64,000 nt of DNA, from assembly GCA_012932295.1 (NCBI GenBank), contig JAAONU010000013.1, positions 39,322,627-39,386,626 of the forward strand, in the 5' to 3' direction. The DNA is from Cyclina sinensis. Taxonomy: Eukaryota; Mollusca; Bivalvia; Venerida; Veneridae. This document shows positions 37,129 through 49,073 of this stretch, one piece after another. The stretch's first letter is position 1; every line of letters starts with the position of its first letter. The notes beneath the pieces were generated by a model. That model was given only the letters and a program-made list of their open reading frames with translations, ran no database searches and was not told where the DNA came from. Made by a program: the position numbers and the translations under genes.

Positions 37129-38579
37129 ATGCGCTGGGCCGTTTTTTTCAGCAGTTATGATCTACCGTTTACTGTAAGGGTATTTACGTTTATGGCATGC
37201 GCTGGGCCGTTTCTTTCAGCAGTTATGATCTACCGTTTACTATAAGGGTATTTACGTTTATGGCATGCGCTGGTCCGTTTCTTTCAGCAGTTATGATCTA
37301 CCGTTTACTATAAGGGTATTTACGTTTATGGCATGCGCTGGGCCGTTTCTTTTAGCAGTTATGATCTACCGTTTACTATAAGGGTATTTACGTTTATGGT
37401 ATGCGCTGGGACGTTTCTTTCAGCAGTTATGATCTACCGTTTACTATAAGGGTATTCACGTTTATGGCATGCGCTGGGCCGTTTCTTTCAGCAGTTATGA
37501 TCTACCGTTTACTGTAAGAGTATTTACGTTTATGGCATGCGCTGGGCCGTTTCTTTCAGCAGTTATGATCTACCGTTTACTATAAGGGTATTTACGTTTA
37601 TGGCATGCGCTGGGCCGTTTCTTTCAGCAGTTATGATCTACCGTTTACTATAAGGGTATTCACGTTTATGGCATGCGCTGGGCCGTTTCTTTCAGCAGTT
37701 ATGATCTACCATTTACTATAAGGGTTTTCACGTTTATGGCATGCGCTGGGCCGTTTCTTTCAGCAGTTATGATCTACCGTTTACTATAAGGGTATTTACG
37801 TTTATGGCATGTGCTGGGCCGTTTCTTTCAGCAGTTATGATCTACCGTTTACTATAAGGGTATTCACGTTTATGGCATGCGCTGGGCCGTTTCTTTCAGC
37901 AGTTATGATCTACCGTTTACTATAAGGGTATTCACGTTTATGGCATGCGCTGGGCCGTTTCTTTCAGCAGTTATGATCTACCGTTCTATAAGGGTATTCA
38001 CGTTTATGGCATGCGCTGGGCCGTTTCTTTCAGCAGTTATGATTACCGTTTACTATAAGGGTATTCACGTTTATGGCATGCGCTGGGCCGTTTCTTTCAG
38101 CAGTTATGATTACCGTTCTATAAGGTATACGTATGCATGTATTCACGTTTATGGCATGCGCTGGGCCGTTTCTTTCAGCAGTTATGATCTACCGTTTACT
38201 ATAAGGGTATTCACGTTTATGGCATGCGCTGGGCCGTTTCTTTCAGCAGTTATGATCTACCGTTTACTATAAGGTATTCACGTTTATGGCATTGCGCTGG
38301 GCCGTTTCTTTCAGCAGTTATGATCTACCGTTTACTATAAGGGTATTCACGTTTATGGCATGCGCTGGGCCTGTTTCTTTCAGCAGTTATGATCTACCGT
38401 TTACTATAAGGGTATTCCGTTTATGGCATGCGCTGGGCCGTTTCTTTCAGCAGTTATGATCTACCGTTTACTATAAGGGTATTCACGTTTATGGCATGCG
38501 CTGGGCCGTTTCTTTCAGCAGTTATGATCTACCGTTTACTATAAGGGTATTCACGTTTATGGCATGCGCTGGGCCGTTT

Positions 38580-39440
38580 CTTTCAGCAGTTATGATTTAC
38601 CGTTTACTATAAGGGTATTCACGTTTATGGCATGTATTCACGTTTGCATGCGGGCCGTTCTTTCAGCAGTTATGATCTACCGTTTACTATAAGGGTATTC
38701 ACGTTTATGGCATGCGCTGGGCCGTTTCTTTCAGCAGTTATGATCTACCGTTTACTATAAGGGTATTCACGTTTATGGCATGCGCTGGGCCGTTTCTTTC
38801 AGCAGTTATGATCTACCGTTTACTATAAGGGTATTCACGTTTATGGCATGCGCTGGGCCGTTTCTTTCAGCAGTTATGATCTACCGTTTACTATAAGGGT
38901 ATTCACGTTTATGGCATGCGCTGGGCCGTTTCTTTCAGCAGTTATGATTTACCGTTTACTATAAGGGTATTCACGTTTATGGCATGCGCTGGGCCGTTTC
39001 TTTCAGCAGTTATGATTTACCGTTTACTATAAGGGTATTCACGTTTATGGCATGTATTCACGTTTATGGCATGCGCTGGGCCGTTTCTTTCAGCAGTTAT
39101 GATCTACCGTTTACTATAAGGGTATTCACGTTTATGGCATGCGCTGGGCCGTTTCTTTCAGCAGTTATGATCTACCGTTTACTATAAGGGTATTCACGTT
39201 TATGGCATGCGCTGGGCCGTTTTTTTCAGCAGTTATGATCTACCGTTTACTATAAGGGTATTCACGTTTATGGCATGCGCTGGGCCGTTTCTTTCAGCAG
39301 TTATGATTTACCGTTTACTATAAGGGTATTCACGTTTATGGCATGCGCTGGGCCGTTTCTTTCAGCAGTTATGATTTACCGTTTACTATAAGGGTATTCA
39401 CGTTTATGGCATGTATTCACGTTTATGGCATGCGCTGGGC
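38580..39440 (+). repeat. Compound unit with 19-bp insertion, repeated three times
   Basis: A GATTTACC variant unit is followed by an extra ATGTATTCACGTTTATGGC segment (a partial duplication of 19 bp). It occurs at about 38631, 39051 and 39410. The last two are 359 bp apart, that is five 68-bp units plus 19. The first interval (420) is one unit longer, less the small deletions near 38645. The blocks therefore descend from one event that was then amplified. Confidence 0.75.
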
Positions 39441-40437
39441 CGTTTCTTTCAGCAGTTATGATCTACCGTTTACTATAAGGGTATTCACGTTTATGGCATG
39501 CGCTGGGCCATTTCTTTCAGCAGTTATGATCTACCGTTTACTATAAGGGTATTCACGTTTATGGCATGCGCTGGGCCGTTTCTTTCAGCAGTTATGATCT
39601 ACCGTTTACTATAAGGGTTTTCACGTTTATGGCATGCGCTGGGCCGTTTCTTTCAGCAGTTATGATCTACCGTTTACTATAAGGGTTTTCACGTTTATGG
39701 CATGCGCTGGGCCGTTTCTTTCAGCAGTTATGATCTACCGTTTACTTATGGCATGTATTCACGTTTATGGCATGTGCTGGGCCGTTTCTTTCAGCAGTTA
39801 TGATCTACCGTTTACTATAAGGGTATTCACGTTTATGGCATGCGCTGGGCCGTTTCTTTCAGCAGTTATGATCTACCGTTTACTATAAGGGTTTTCACGT
39901 TTATGGCATGCGCTGGGCCGTTTCTTTCAGCAGTTATGATCTACCGTTTACTATAAGGGTATTCACATTTATGGCATGCGCTGGGCCGTTTCTTTCAGCA
40001 GTTATGATCTTCCGTTTACTATAAGGGTTTTCACGTTTATTGCATGCGCTGGGCCGTTTCTTTCAGCAGTTATGATCTACCGTTTACTATAAGGGTTTTC
40101 ACGTTTATGTTATGCGCTGGGCCGTTTCTTTCAGCAGTTATGATCTACCGTTTACTATAAGGGTTTTCACGTTTATGGCATGCGCTGGGCCGTTTCTTTC
40201 AGCAGTTATGATCTTCCGTTTACTATAAGGGTTTTCACGTTTATGGCATGCGCTGGGCCGTTTCTTTCAGCAGTTATGATCTACCGTTTACTATAAGGGT
40301 ATTCACATTTATGGCATGCGCTGGGCCGTTTCTTTCAGCAGTTATGATCTACCGTTTACTATTAGGGTTTTGTAAATCAAATTCATGATATGTATATCAA
40401 AACTTACAAACCTTGCTATATGATGATTAATTTATCA

Positions 40438-40460
40438 TTACTATTATTATTATTATTATT
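40438..40460 (+). repeat. (ATT)n microsatellite
   Basis: About seven ATT units directly in the AT-rich flank of the satellite. Confidence 0.85.
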
Positions 40461-42707
40461 AAAATTTCTGCACGATTACGTATATCTTAATGAGTCCTTG
40501 TTAAATAGTGATCTAGCAATTTTAAATGTTTGGCTTAAGCAGGACTTCCTTTCGTTTGCAATTTCGTAAATGCTTTGGACATAGTTTTAGTCAGTTACAA
40601 CAAAAGAACTGACTATTACTGATTATTACCGCAAAAATATCAATTATCCTTTTATGCCTTTCGTTCATTTGAGAAAAAAATATCATGACCGGTCTCATAA
40701 CCCGTTGTCAAGAAACGTTATACACATCATTCATAAAGAGGCTTAGGCTCCCATATCTAAAATATTGTATCACTAAATAATGCTCTAAGGATTTTGAAAA
40801 ATAATCAGGCTTAAGCTTTGTTGAACAAGTTAAGGACCTTAAGCATTAAACAAAGGTATATGTACATGTAAAATATTTATATCATGAATGTTCTAATTTA
40901 TAACATATTTTTTTCTTAAATTAGAAGCATTTTAAATACATTTCGACAATTAAATTAAATGAGTCTTATTTCCCAATGACATAATTTGATTTAATTTAAG
41001 GGTTGATCATCTGCAATAATAAGGATTTTGAAAAATTATGCGATAACTCTGAGTAAATAGGACATACAAATCGAAAGTGGTATTCATTTACTATTTCATT
41101 TGAATAACAAAATTTGCATTTTCTATATTTCTGTGTTTGTGTACCTTCCTGTTAATGGAAAAAAATAATTTAAATTTCTAAAATGCAGTTTGGTATTGTT
41201 TTATTTGAAATATCATGTAAATGTGTTTCAAATGTAAATTAACTTTTGTAACAATTATAAGAGTTTGCTCGTGTACTTAAATTTAAACTAATGCAAAAAC
41301 TTTATATATAAATATCAATTATTCGCTGTTTTATTGGTTCTTAAATAATATTCATGTCGTTTTGGGTTTACCATATATTTGTTAGACCCAGGTAATCTAA
41401 TTAGGATTTCATTTGAAAATTTTGTCAGTTATAAGTATTTCAATTATCTGTGTCTTCTTTTAACATAAAATATATGTACTTTGTAAGAGATTGTGCATTT
41501 AATTTAAGATGTTTAATTCAAAATCTAAATGTTTAAACTTCAGATAAAGGTGGCCTTCCAAGTTCCCCATAAAGATGAGTTTAATTGTTGATTTATTTAC
41601 AGGTAACAATTTCGTAACAAATTTGCATTGAAATATTTCTATATCTGGTGCTTTATGATAACCCCAAATTTCTGAAGAGTAAAATACGATGTCAAATACG
41701 CATACGAAATTAATAATTGTTAAACACAGAAAAAAAGTCTATGCTTTGCTTTTGATACGTGTTCCTAAATACGTTTTTGAGTCCTGTACCAGCGACCGTT
41801 CCTTTATAAATTTACACCTAGTTATTTATAATAGTCTACAATTTCTTATATTTCAATTTGTGAATAGTTTGTCTTGTGCTAATATACGTGTATAAGCTTA
41901 AAAGTTTTAGAATATGATTTCAATGAATTTATATAATAAAAAGGTTAAAGCGATTTAATCTATCGAAGCGACTTTTACCACAGTAAATCTATACATATTT
42001 TGGTTCACTTCAGCTAGCCTCTGGGACATGATATTAAATTTAAAAGCAAAAATTCAAACTCAGAAATATTACTCAATATCTGAAGAGATAAAGGTAGTTA
42101 AGAAATTCTTTTTTCCTCTTTCAGTCCATTTATGCTGCAGTTTATTACTGTCACGACATTTTCGTTTAATCGCAGGGTAAATATTAAATGAAAACTTTTT
42201 CAATATTTATATCAGAAATAACTTATGGCTATCTAGAGAAATTTCTGAAAACACAACCCATAACTTTATATTAAAGTGAATTTATTTCTGTAAATGCCAA
42301 ACACCTAATGTTTCAGAAGTGGAGTTGGCTCACAACAAATATATTGGACTACTTCATATCGTAATATAAATATATTGCTGTCTGATATACAAGGAATGGT
42401 GTTGCAAATGGAGTTATGTTCTGTTTTAAAGTAGAAACGGGTTTTATATTTCTAATAATGAGAAAAAAACAATAGTCTGCCTTTTCCTGTGAATAAGACT
42501 GTGTTTCGTGGTAAAATGATGGAAAGATAAAAGTTTTATTCTTCTTATTTGCATTACGATATCCTCCGTGCTTACAAAAAATAAATCAAAAGATGATTAA
42601 GACATTGGGTGGCTCTCGGAAATACTGAGATTTTAGCAACAATGCAAAATACTCACATTACGAAAGCACAAAAGCGACATGGGTAATTTTTTCAGAATAG
42701 AAAGATA
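40461..42707. other. AT-rich right flank of the satellite
   Basis: A 68-codon plus-strand frame at 41689-41895 shows no motif. No satellite unit remnants or other repeats were spotted. Confidence 0.45.
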
Positions 42708-42832
42708 AGAAAAAATCTTGGGTAAATAAGTTGTTACAACAGATTACTAAAAATAAACTCAGTCAAATATCCTGTTGCCATTACAAAAAATAATCTTAGG
42801 CAAATAAATTGTTTCCACAGATTTCAACATGG
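42708..42832 (+). repeat. Degenerate 36-40 bp minisatellite, left block
   Basis: Three imperfect units share AAAAAATCTTGGGTAAATAA / AAAATAAACTCAGTCAAATA / AAAATAATCTTAGGCAAATA starts and TTGTT.C..CAGATT endings. The same unit type resumes at 43962-44034 beyond an intervening segment. Confidence 0.55.
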
Positions 42833-42851
42833 ATATCGTTGGAAACGATGG

Positions 42852-43952
42852 ATGCTCCCCAAAGGTACATGGAAGTTAGATAAATGTGTAACTGAGGAAG
42901 GTGTAGGTGGGAGGAGGTTGGGAAGCATGTTGTGCAGTTATAATGATATTGACTGGTGTTCTTCATTTCACAGAAATAAATTCAGGAAAAAATAATTATT
43001 TTATTTTATTACATATTATGTCAACAGTGAAAAGTGGTTAAGCAAATATTGGAGTTGTTTCCAGAACCAGATCACAAGTGAATACTTGAATACTTGTTTG
43101 TAAGGCTATTGTTAGTATAAAATGTTAGTAGTTATACTAGAGAAGTGCTATTAGACATGTTCCTTTACATGACAGACTGGAGGTTGATCCCAATCCAAAT
43201 AATCTGATGATCTGAGAAGTATGGCGTAGTGAGTCGTATGAATGGGTTGATGCTTCGAGAAACAAATACCTGGTCGAGAGTAGAGCCAGTGTTTGTGGTA
43301 GCAAAATAAAGGGAAATAATTTAAAAAGTAACCAAAACTTATTGTTCTTATTCAATGCATTTTCTTTAAATGTATTCTTTTATTTTATTAACTTTCAAAA
43401 TATGCCTTCAGTAGCTTTGAAGTTATAGTGCAAATAAATCTGGGAAAAAATATGACAAAAGAATACAAGTTAAATGTAATAAAGGGAGATAATTCGGAAA
43501 GTGAGCTAGACAGAGTTATGGTTCTTGCACAATGCAAATCCTCTCATTGTATTCTATCAATGTGTAAACTTTCAACAAAATCACTAAATGAAAAGGCATC
43601 AAGGCATAAATCTATGAAAAATCACTGAACCGGAACATGCCGGTAAAAAACACACGTGCTCTTGGTAGTGCAGCTTCCTAATGAGTTTCAATGAATTCCA
43701 GTCAATGGTTGCTGAGGAATAGTTTGGACAAAAATTACAGCTGAAAAAGTATCAAAGGGGCATAACTTTGTGAAAAAAATCACTGAACCGGAACAGGCTG
43801 CTGATATGCACAGCTCCTCTTGGCTCTGAAGCTTTCTATTAAGTTTTAGTAAATTCAAACCAGTGGTTGTTGAGAAATTGTCCGGACACAATTTTGGGAC
43901 GGAAGGACGGACGGACAAGGCGGCGACTAAATGCATCCCCGTTGGGGAGCAT
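42852..43952 (-). mobile_element. Element(s) bounded by ATGCTCCCCAA inverted termini
   Basis: ATGCTCCCCAA at 42852-42862 is the exact inverse of TTGGGGAGCAT at 43942-43952, and the left end continues AAGG as in the element at 14791. The right part (about 43480-43952) has two core units of about 170 bp marked by AATCACTGAACCGGAACA (about 43620 and 43780). It also has GGACGGAAGGACGGACGGAC just inside the right terminus. The left 600 bases lack core units, so this may be one 1.1 kb element or two fragments in opposite orientation. The open frames inside are not meaningful. Confidence 0.6.
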
Positions 43953-43961
43953 AAAAACATA

Positions 43962-44034
43962 AAGTAAATCAAATATCTTGTTCCCACAGATTAGAAAAAA
44001 TAATGCCAGGCAAATACCTGTTCCCGACAGATTA
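43962..44034 (+). repeat. Degenerate 36-40 bp minisatellite, right block
   Basis: Units AAGTAAATCAAATATCTTGT-TCCCACAGATTAG and AATGCCAGGCAAATACCTGT-TCCCGACAGATTA continue the pattern of 42708-42832. Confidence 0.5.
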
Positions 44035-44477
44035 TAAATAAAAACAATTTGATTCCGAAAATAAAATCACCTATTTGACCTATGTACGTGCTTCTAAAAT
44101 ACAGGGACCAATTCGACATTTTTATTTGATTTTCACAGACTGTCTTTGGTTGAAGCTTTTCTGTTCATTTTACCAGACAAGAATATCATTCAATACATGA
44201 ATTAGCCCTATTAAAACTCTAACATTACCTAAACGGTCTTGTTTATACAAATAACATAATAAAAAGCAAACTCTCTCAATACTGACCGCCTGTCTTTTCA
44301 ATTCCATATAAATCATCCGAGTCTTTATGACATTACTTTGAATCAGTTTGTAGGAGGATATTATTCCAGACACACGGTCTGCTTTACGATTTCTTTTGTT
44401 CTCTCGATTGTTTGTTCCTGAAATATGAAATCAGGGAAGGTATGAAAACAGAATTGTTTTAAAACACAGCTACCAAA

Positions 44478-44510
44478 GTGACCGTGGGTCACATTTCACC
44501 AGTCTTGTTT
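44478..44510 (+). repeat. Perfect hairpin followed by CTTGTTT, possible solo element end
   Basis: GTGACCGTGGGTCAC (44478-44492) is a perfect 6-bp-arm palindrome. Twelve bases later comes CTTGTTT (44504-44510), the same order as at the 3' ends of several tandem-core elements. No core is attached upstream. Confidence 0.35.
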
Positions 44511-47407
44511 GTAGAGTTTACTGGAGGGTTTAGCACGATATATATATGTGATAAAGATATGGCCTTTCCAATCCTTTTGGGGGAAAAAATGCTGTAAAAT
44601 TTCCCTTTTACTCATTTCTTACTTAACTTTCTGTTTTGGATCATAAATTATAAATTTACCTCACTGTGTGGATTATGAGTAGAGATACCTTTATACCAAA
44701 CCTGGTCTTATTGTGTCAAACAATCAACTTATCACTTAGGTAATAAATCATGATCTTAACATCTTCAACTGCTTAAGTTATATATGATGTATAAGGAAGA
44801 CACAGAACCCATTCATTTTGTTGCATCAAAAAACAAGGATTTTGATATTAACAAGTAAATTTCTACACAGTAGTAAAGGCACGCAGGCTCTATATAACTG
44901 TAGAGCTTAAGTACAAAACATGTTCAGCATTACAAAAAATTAAATAACATAAAATCTTTCGTTTTTTCAAAAACCGGTGCCTGAGATTCAGAATTACAAT
45001 CTTACTCCTTTAAAAATACCATAGGCTTTCTATTATTATCTGTCTGTACATGTTTCTAAAATGAAAGACGATGTCAATCCCACAATGTTTTTCATAGGCA
45101 TCCATCAAGTGAAGCAACGATTTGTGATTTTTAATCTGAGGACATTCCCAAAATCCCATAGGGAAAAATTGTCACTATAAATCCATTGCCGTTCCAGCTT
45201 GTCTCAATATCTCTGATAGTTTGATAGATGTCCAGATTACTTGATCCCGAAACTGCTATACATATCATTACATCCAATATGTGTGATCAAATTTAGACCT
45301 CTTCTCGTGTATAAAGTATTGTAAATGCCCTGATAAGAAAATGTTAGTAGAAGAGTGATTGCATACAAACTACTGCTAAAACAAAAATGTTTCCATAAAA
45401 GCATAGGCAATAACATGAAGAATAGCTCAGCATTCCTTCTCAGTCCTTCAGAAAGAACGATACCAGTAAGTGCAAAACTACCTTGTAAACATTATTCGAG
45501 TTATCCTATATTACCATACAGGAATGGTTAGTGATATTTTGGCAATCGATCGGGATTTGTTTTCAGGATTGTTTTCAAGTAGCAAATAACAAATCTGCCA
45601 AAAACACAAGAGATATTTCAAAAGATTAGAAACTCATACTTCTTAAGGTTTGGATTTTCAAATTAATACATTTTCAAAGAAACTTTTACAAGATTAATCT
45701 TAGGACAATACCGTATTAGTCGTGATTGAAAAATCTGTCGACGTAATTATACACACTAAAATGTTAAGATGGCATAGAAGCAGATAAGACATTTACACAT
45801 AGTTAGGATGTTCTCATGACACTTGAAAACTCATAAAATGGTGTTATCTGTATCAATTTTACCTTTATAGTTTCTTTCCAAGAAATTTTACGCGAATGAA
45901 AATCAATGCAACACAACAGCCAATTTCATATATAATGAAAGATAATTGTACTGTTTTATTATAAAAAAATCACTCCAACTTTCTGAGATAACAGAAGAAT
46001 GTATTGAAACAGCCTGAAACAATTTTTTATCAGCGTTAGAGTACCTTAGGGAAAAGGTGTTTTTTCATTTAAAAAATCTGCAGGGGGACATGTTTTAGAC
46101 GTTTAAGATTAATATGTACAAAAACGGGAGAAAACACTTAAATTATATTTATTGCTAATTTATATAAAGGCATAATGATTAATAGATACAAACAGCTATT
46201 TTGACAAGTAATAGGTTTTCATCGATATTTGTATAAAAAGGAAAGGAAAAACATTCCCGTTAAAAAGTATAATAGACAGGAGATAATGCAAATGTCCTTT
46301 CTAGTCTGTTCTTAACTTATTCAAGCGAGATAACTACTGGCAGCTGTTTTGTCACATGAAAACAATTCATTTACTAAGACATTCAAGAAAAGGTAGAAAG
46401 CACACCGCTTTCCTGAATGATTGCGAAAAGGGGCTAAAAACAATGACACTGCATCTTTTATCATTCACAAGTCGTGTCTTTTTATTCCCCCTCGTTAAGC
46501 AGCTGTTTAATGTGAAAAAACTGGACCACCAAATAAAGAACGTTTATGTGTTTAAAAAAAATCCTGAAAAAAAATTGTACATGTATTATAATGTTTGCAA
46601 ATATTCGAAACAAAGGTCTATTTAGATTTTAGCATTGGCATTACATGCCTGACATAAATATAAATAACTTAGTCGATTTCTTAAAAATGTTCATGTAATG
46701 CCCATTTACATGACGCCGGAATGGTGCCTTTTTTCAATTAAACTGTCATCTGACAAATGCAATCACGACATGTTACGAATGAATACCATGTCCATCATTA
46801 TAGAGATACACAGAAAAGAACAATCATTCTATACATTTATGCATAACATCTTAATTAAGATATCAAAAGCCTATCACTCATCATACGGAGAGACAGTAGA
46901 TGCTGAATTTCTAAGTAAATATTCTTTGTCCCATAAATATGCTATCCTAACGCTCATCATCCCGTTTCACTAGCACAGATACAACTGTTACCTCTATCTA
47001 CATTTAATTTCTCATTGTAACATGGGTTTTCCCATTCTATTTTTAAACTGCTGTATTGGTTTTTTCCAGGTCAAATAATTTATATGTAGGAGAAACTAGT
47101 AGAATTTACTTGTATATTCTAAAATGAGAATTTCTGGAACATTCTTTGTCACATAAAAGAAAGACACTTTAACACATAAGTAGTAGTGGTTGAAGTTGTG
47201 ACTTTGAATGTACATGTATATATGTTAGAGCTAAAATTTTCTAGAGATTAATTTGCTGGATTCATGGACATTATCAACACCTTTAGAATATAACGTACCG
47301 CATTTTTCAAGCCAATTGCTCTTAAAACGTAAAAATATTGAGTGAGTTCATACCGGCGAACTCCATTTACATATTGTCACAACTGTGAACCAACAGCTTA
47401 AAAGATA

Positions 47408-47433
47408 GAGAAAAAAAGCTCAGCTTTTTTCTC
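47408..47433. repeat. Short A/T-tract hairpin
   Basis: GAGAAAAAAAGCT followed by CAGCTTTTTTCTC forms a 12-bp near-perfect stem with minimal loop. No associated gene or T-run terminator context. Confidence 0.5.
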
Positions 47434-49051
47434 ATTTTCTACAGTAAAGGACATAGAAGTGAGGCGACGCATTAATAAGGGAGATAACTCATTTGTCTAC
47501 TTTTCCCGCCATTAGTAATTTACTTGCAACTTATTACCTCAGTGAAAATTTTGTAGTAACTGCCCCGTCATGAATTTTATAATAATGTTTTTGTGCACGC
47601 AGATATTTGTTGTAATAAATAATAATTTGGTTAAGACATTACACTTTTTTACAATGCTGAATACAAATCTTCGAAATTTGTTACATTGTAAAGCAGCTCA
47701 ATCGAACTTGGTGAATAAAGTTAAACGGTACAATAACGTTGTAAATCTATATATGAACGGACTCAAACATTAACTGGTGTCGAACTAAATATCTTCAAAA
47801 ACAGAGATAATAGAATATTTATATTAACTTATTACTTAACCTAAAACTCTAATCGTTATCGGCAAAATCAACCCATTAATATTCTATGTAAAGTTGTTGT
47901 ACAATTAATGGGTGGAAGCGATTTATTTCAAAGCGACTATGTTGATAATTTATATATTTTTGATATATGTTGTTCTCAAAATAGTATTTATTTATCATTT
48001 TACATTCAATGAACACAATATTTATGTTTCGATAGTATAGTCTGCTTAATGAAGTGTATGCCACTTGATTCTTTGTACTTAATTAATCTTACTGCTCATT
48101 CAGCTTTTACCAGACATGGTCTACTTTTTAATGTCGTTATATTGATTTGGGTTAGCCGTCGAATCCGTACGAAGAAGGAAGGAAAAATAGTTCTCAGCCA
48201 GATCAAAGCAATTGATTTCAAGGAGCCTTGCGGCTCATTTAAAGAAGAGCTATTATAACCTGTTGAGCTTTTTAGCACAAGTACTACACAAATGAAAAGT
48301 ATGTGCATGTACGAACAACAAAGAAATCAATGAAATGAAAGTCAAAATATTTAAGTAATTGTAATATTAATAAACATCGGAATTAGAAGATTTCAGCAAT
48401 ACGGAAGGCAGCAATGAAATGTTCTTCCGATATGTGATTTGGATTATTTGATAGATATTTATAACGCAAGAGCATTGTACAAGAGTCTTGGTACGCTAAG
48501 AGTATGTAACTTATGTGCCATATTTAGCTTTGAACGTTTAGGTTATTCGTTTGCGATGTCGCTAATATTTCAATTTTCCAAGCTTTACCCAGTGGCAGGT
48601 TATTGAAAATAAAGCTCTTTACAGTCTTTATATAAAACATTCAGTTTAAATCATCATTCAAGTTACTAAATAATTTAAATGGAAATGTCACATGCCCGTT
48701 CTTCTGTCATATTTTGTAGTTGAAATCGTTACATGCTGCTTGAAACTGAAATTAACTTAGTCTAAGTTATATATTAAATTCATTATCCTCTGCTTTATTG
48801 ATACAGTCCTTAACATCTATAGCAAGAAAAAGAGAATGTTTTATGACGTAATTTGAGAAATTCAGCAAATATATTTAGCCATATTCCTTGATTATTCGTC
48901 GATTTATTCTAAAACTGTCTCACGATTGATGGGTCAGCAGTTGGTTCTATGCACAGTTTCTAATAGTTTTGACACATTCTAACATTACATTGCTTTTGTC
49001 TTGCTCTCAGAATTTGATTTATCAAACAGTTGTGGAGTAAAATGTGTTAAA

Positions 49052-49073
49052 TATTGACGTTAAAACGTCAATA
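49052..49073. repeat. Palindrome TATTGACGTT-AA-AACGTCAATA
   Basis: Ten-base arms are perfect inverse copies around a two-base centre. TGACGT resembles a CRE half but nothing around it supports a promoter. Confidence 0.5.

Larger units (their letters stand above)
35313..40371 (+). repeat. 68-bp satellite array, about 74 tandem copies
   Basis: Units begin GCAGTTATGATCTACC, continue GTTTACTATAAGGGTATTCA and then CGTTTATGGCATGCGCTGGG, and end CCGTTTCTTTCA. The first spacings are exactly 68 bp (35313, 35381, 35449, 35517). The array is uninterrupted for about 5.06 kb and ends in a truncated unit at ATTAGGGTTTT. Most units differ by one to four substitutions. Because 68 is not a multiple of three, reading frames cycle through three phases every 204 bp. 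This yields recurring open frames of 61-131 codons that share the same peptide blocks; these are artefacts. There is no spacer variation as in CRISPR and no flanking coding sequence. I do not recognise the unit as a named satellite. Confidence 0.97.

Noticed and set aside
36583..39888. A family of open frames of 61-131 codons with repeated peptide blocks
   Set aside because: They are the 68-bp satellite read through its three phases. The longest appear where indels alter the phase. No start context or codon bias supports them.
35313..40371. CRISPR-like array
   Set aside because: Units are directly adjacent with no unique spacers, there are no cas genes, and the DNA is animal-like.
47408..47433. 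Rho-independent-type terminator or miRNA precursor
   Set aside because: The stem is A/T-tract based and short, the loop is nearly absent, and the DNA is eukaryotic.
48049..48308. Overlapping frames on both strands, about 70 codons each
   Set aside because: Mutually overlapping, with no recognisable domain on either strand; either or both are likely chance.
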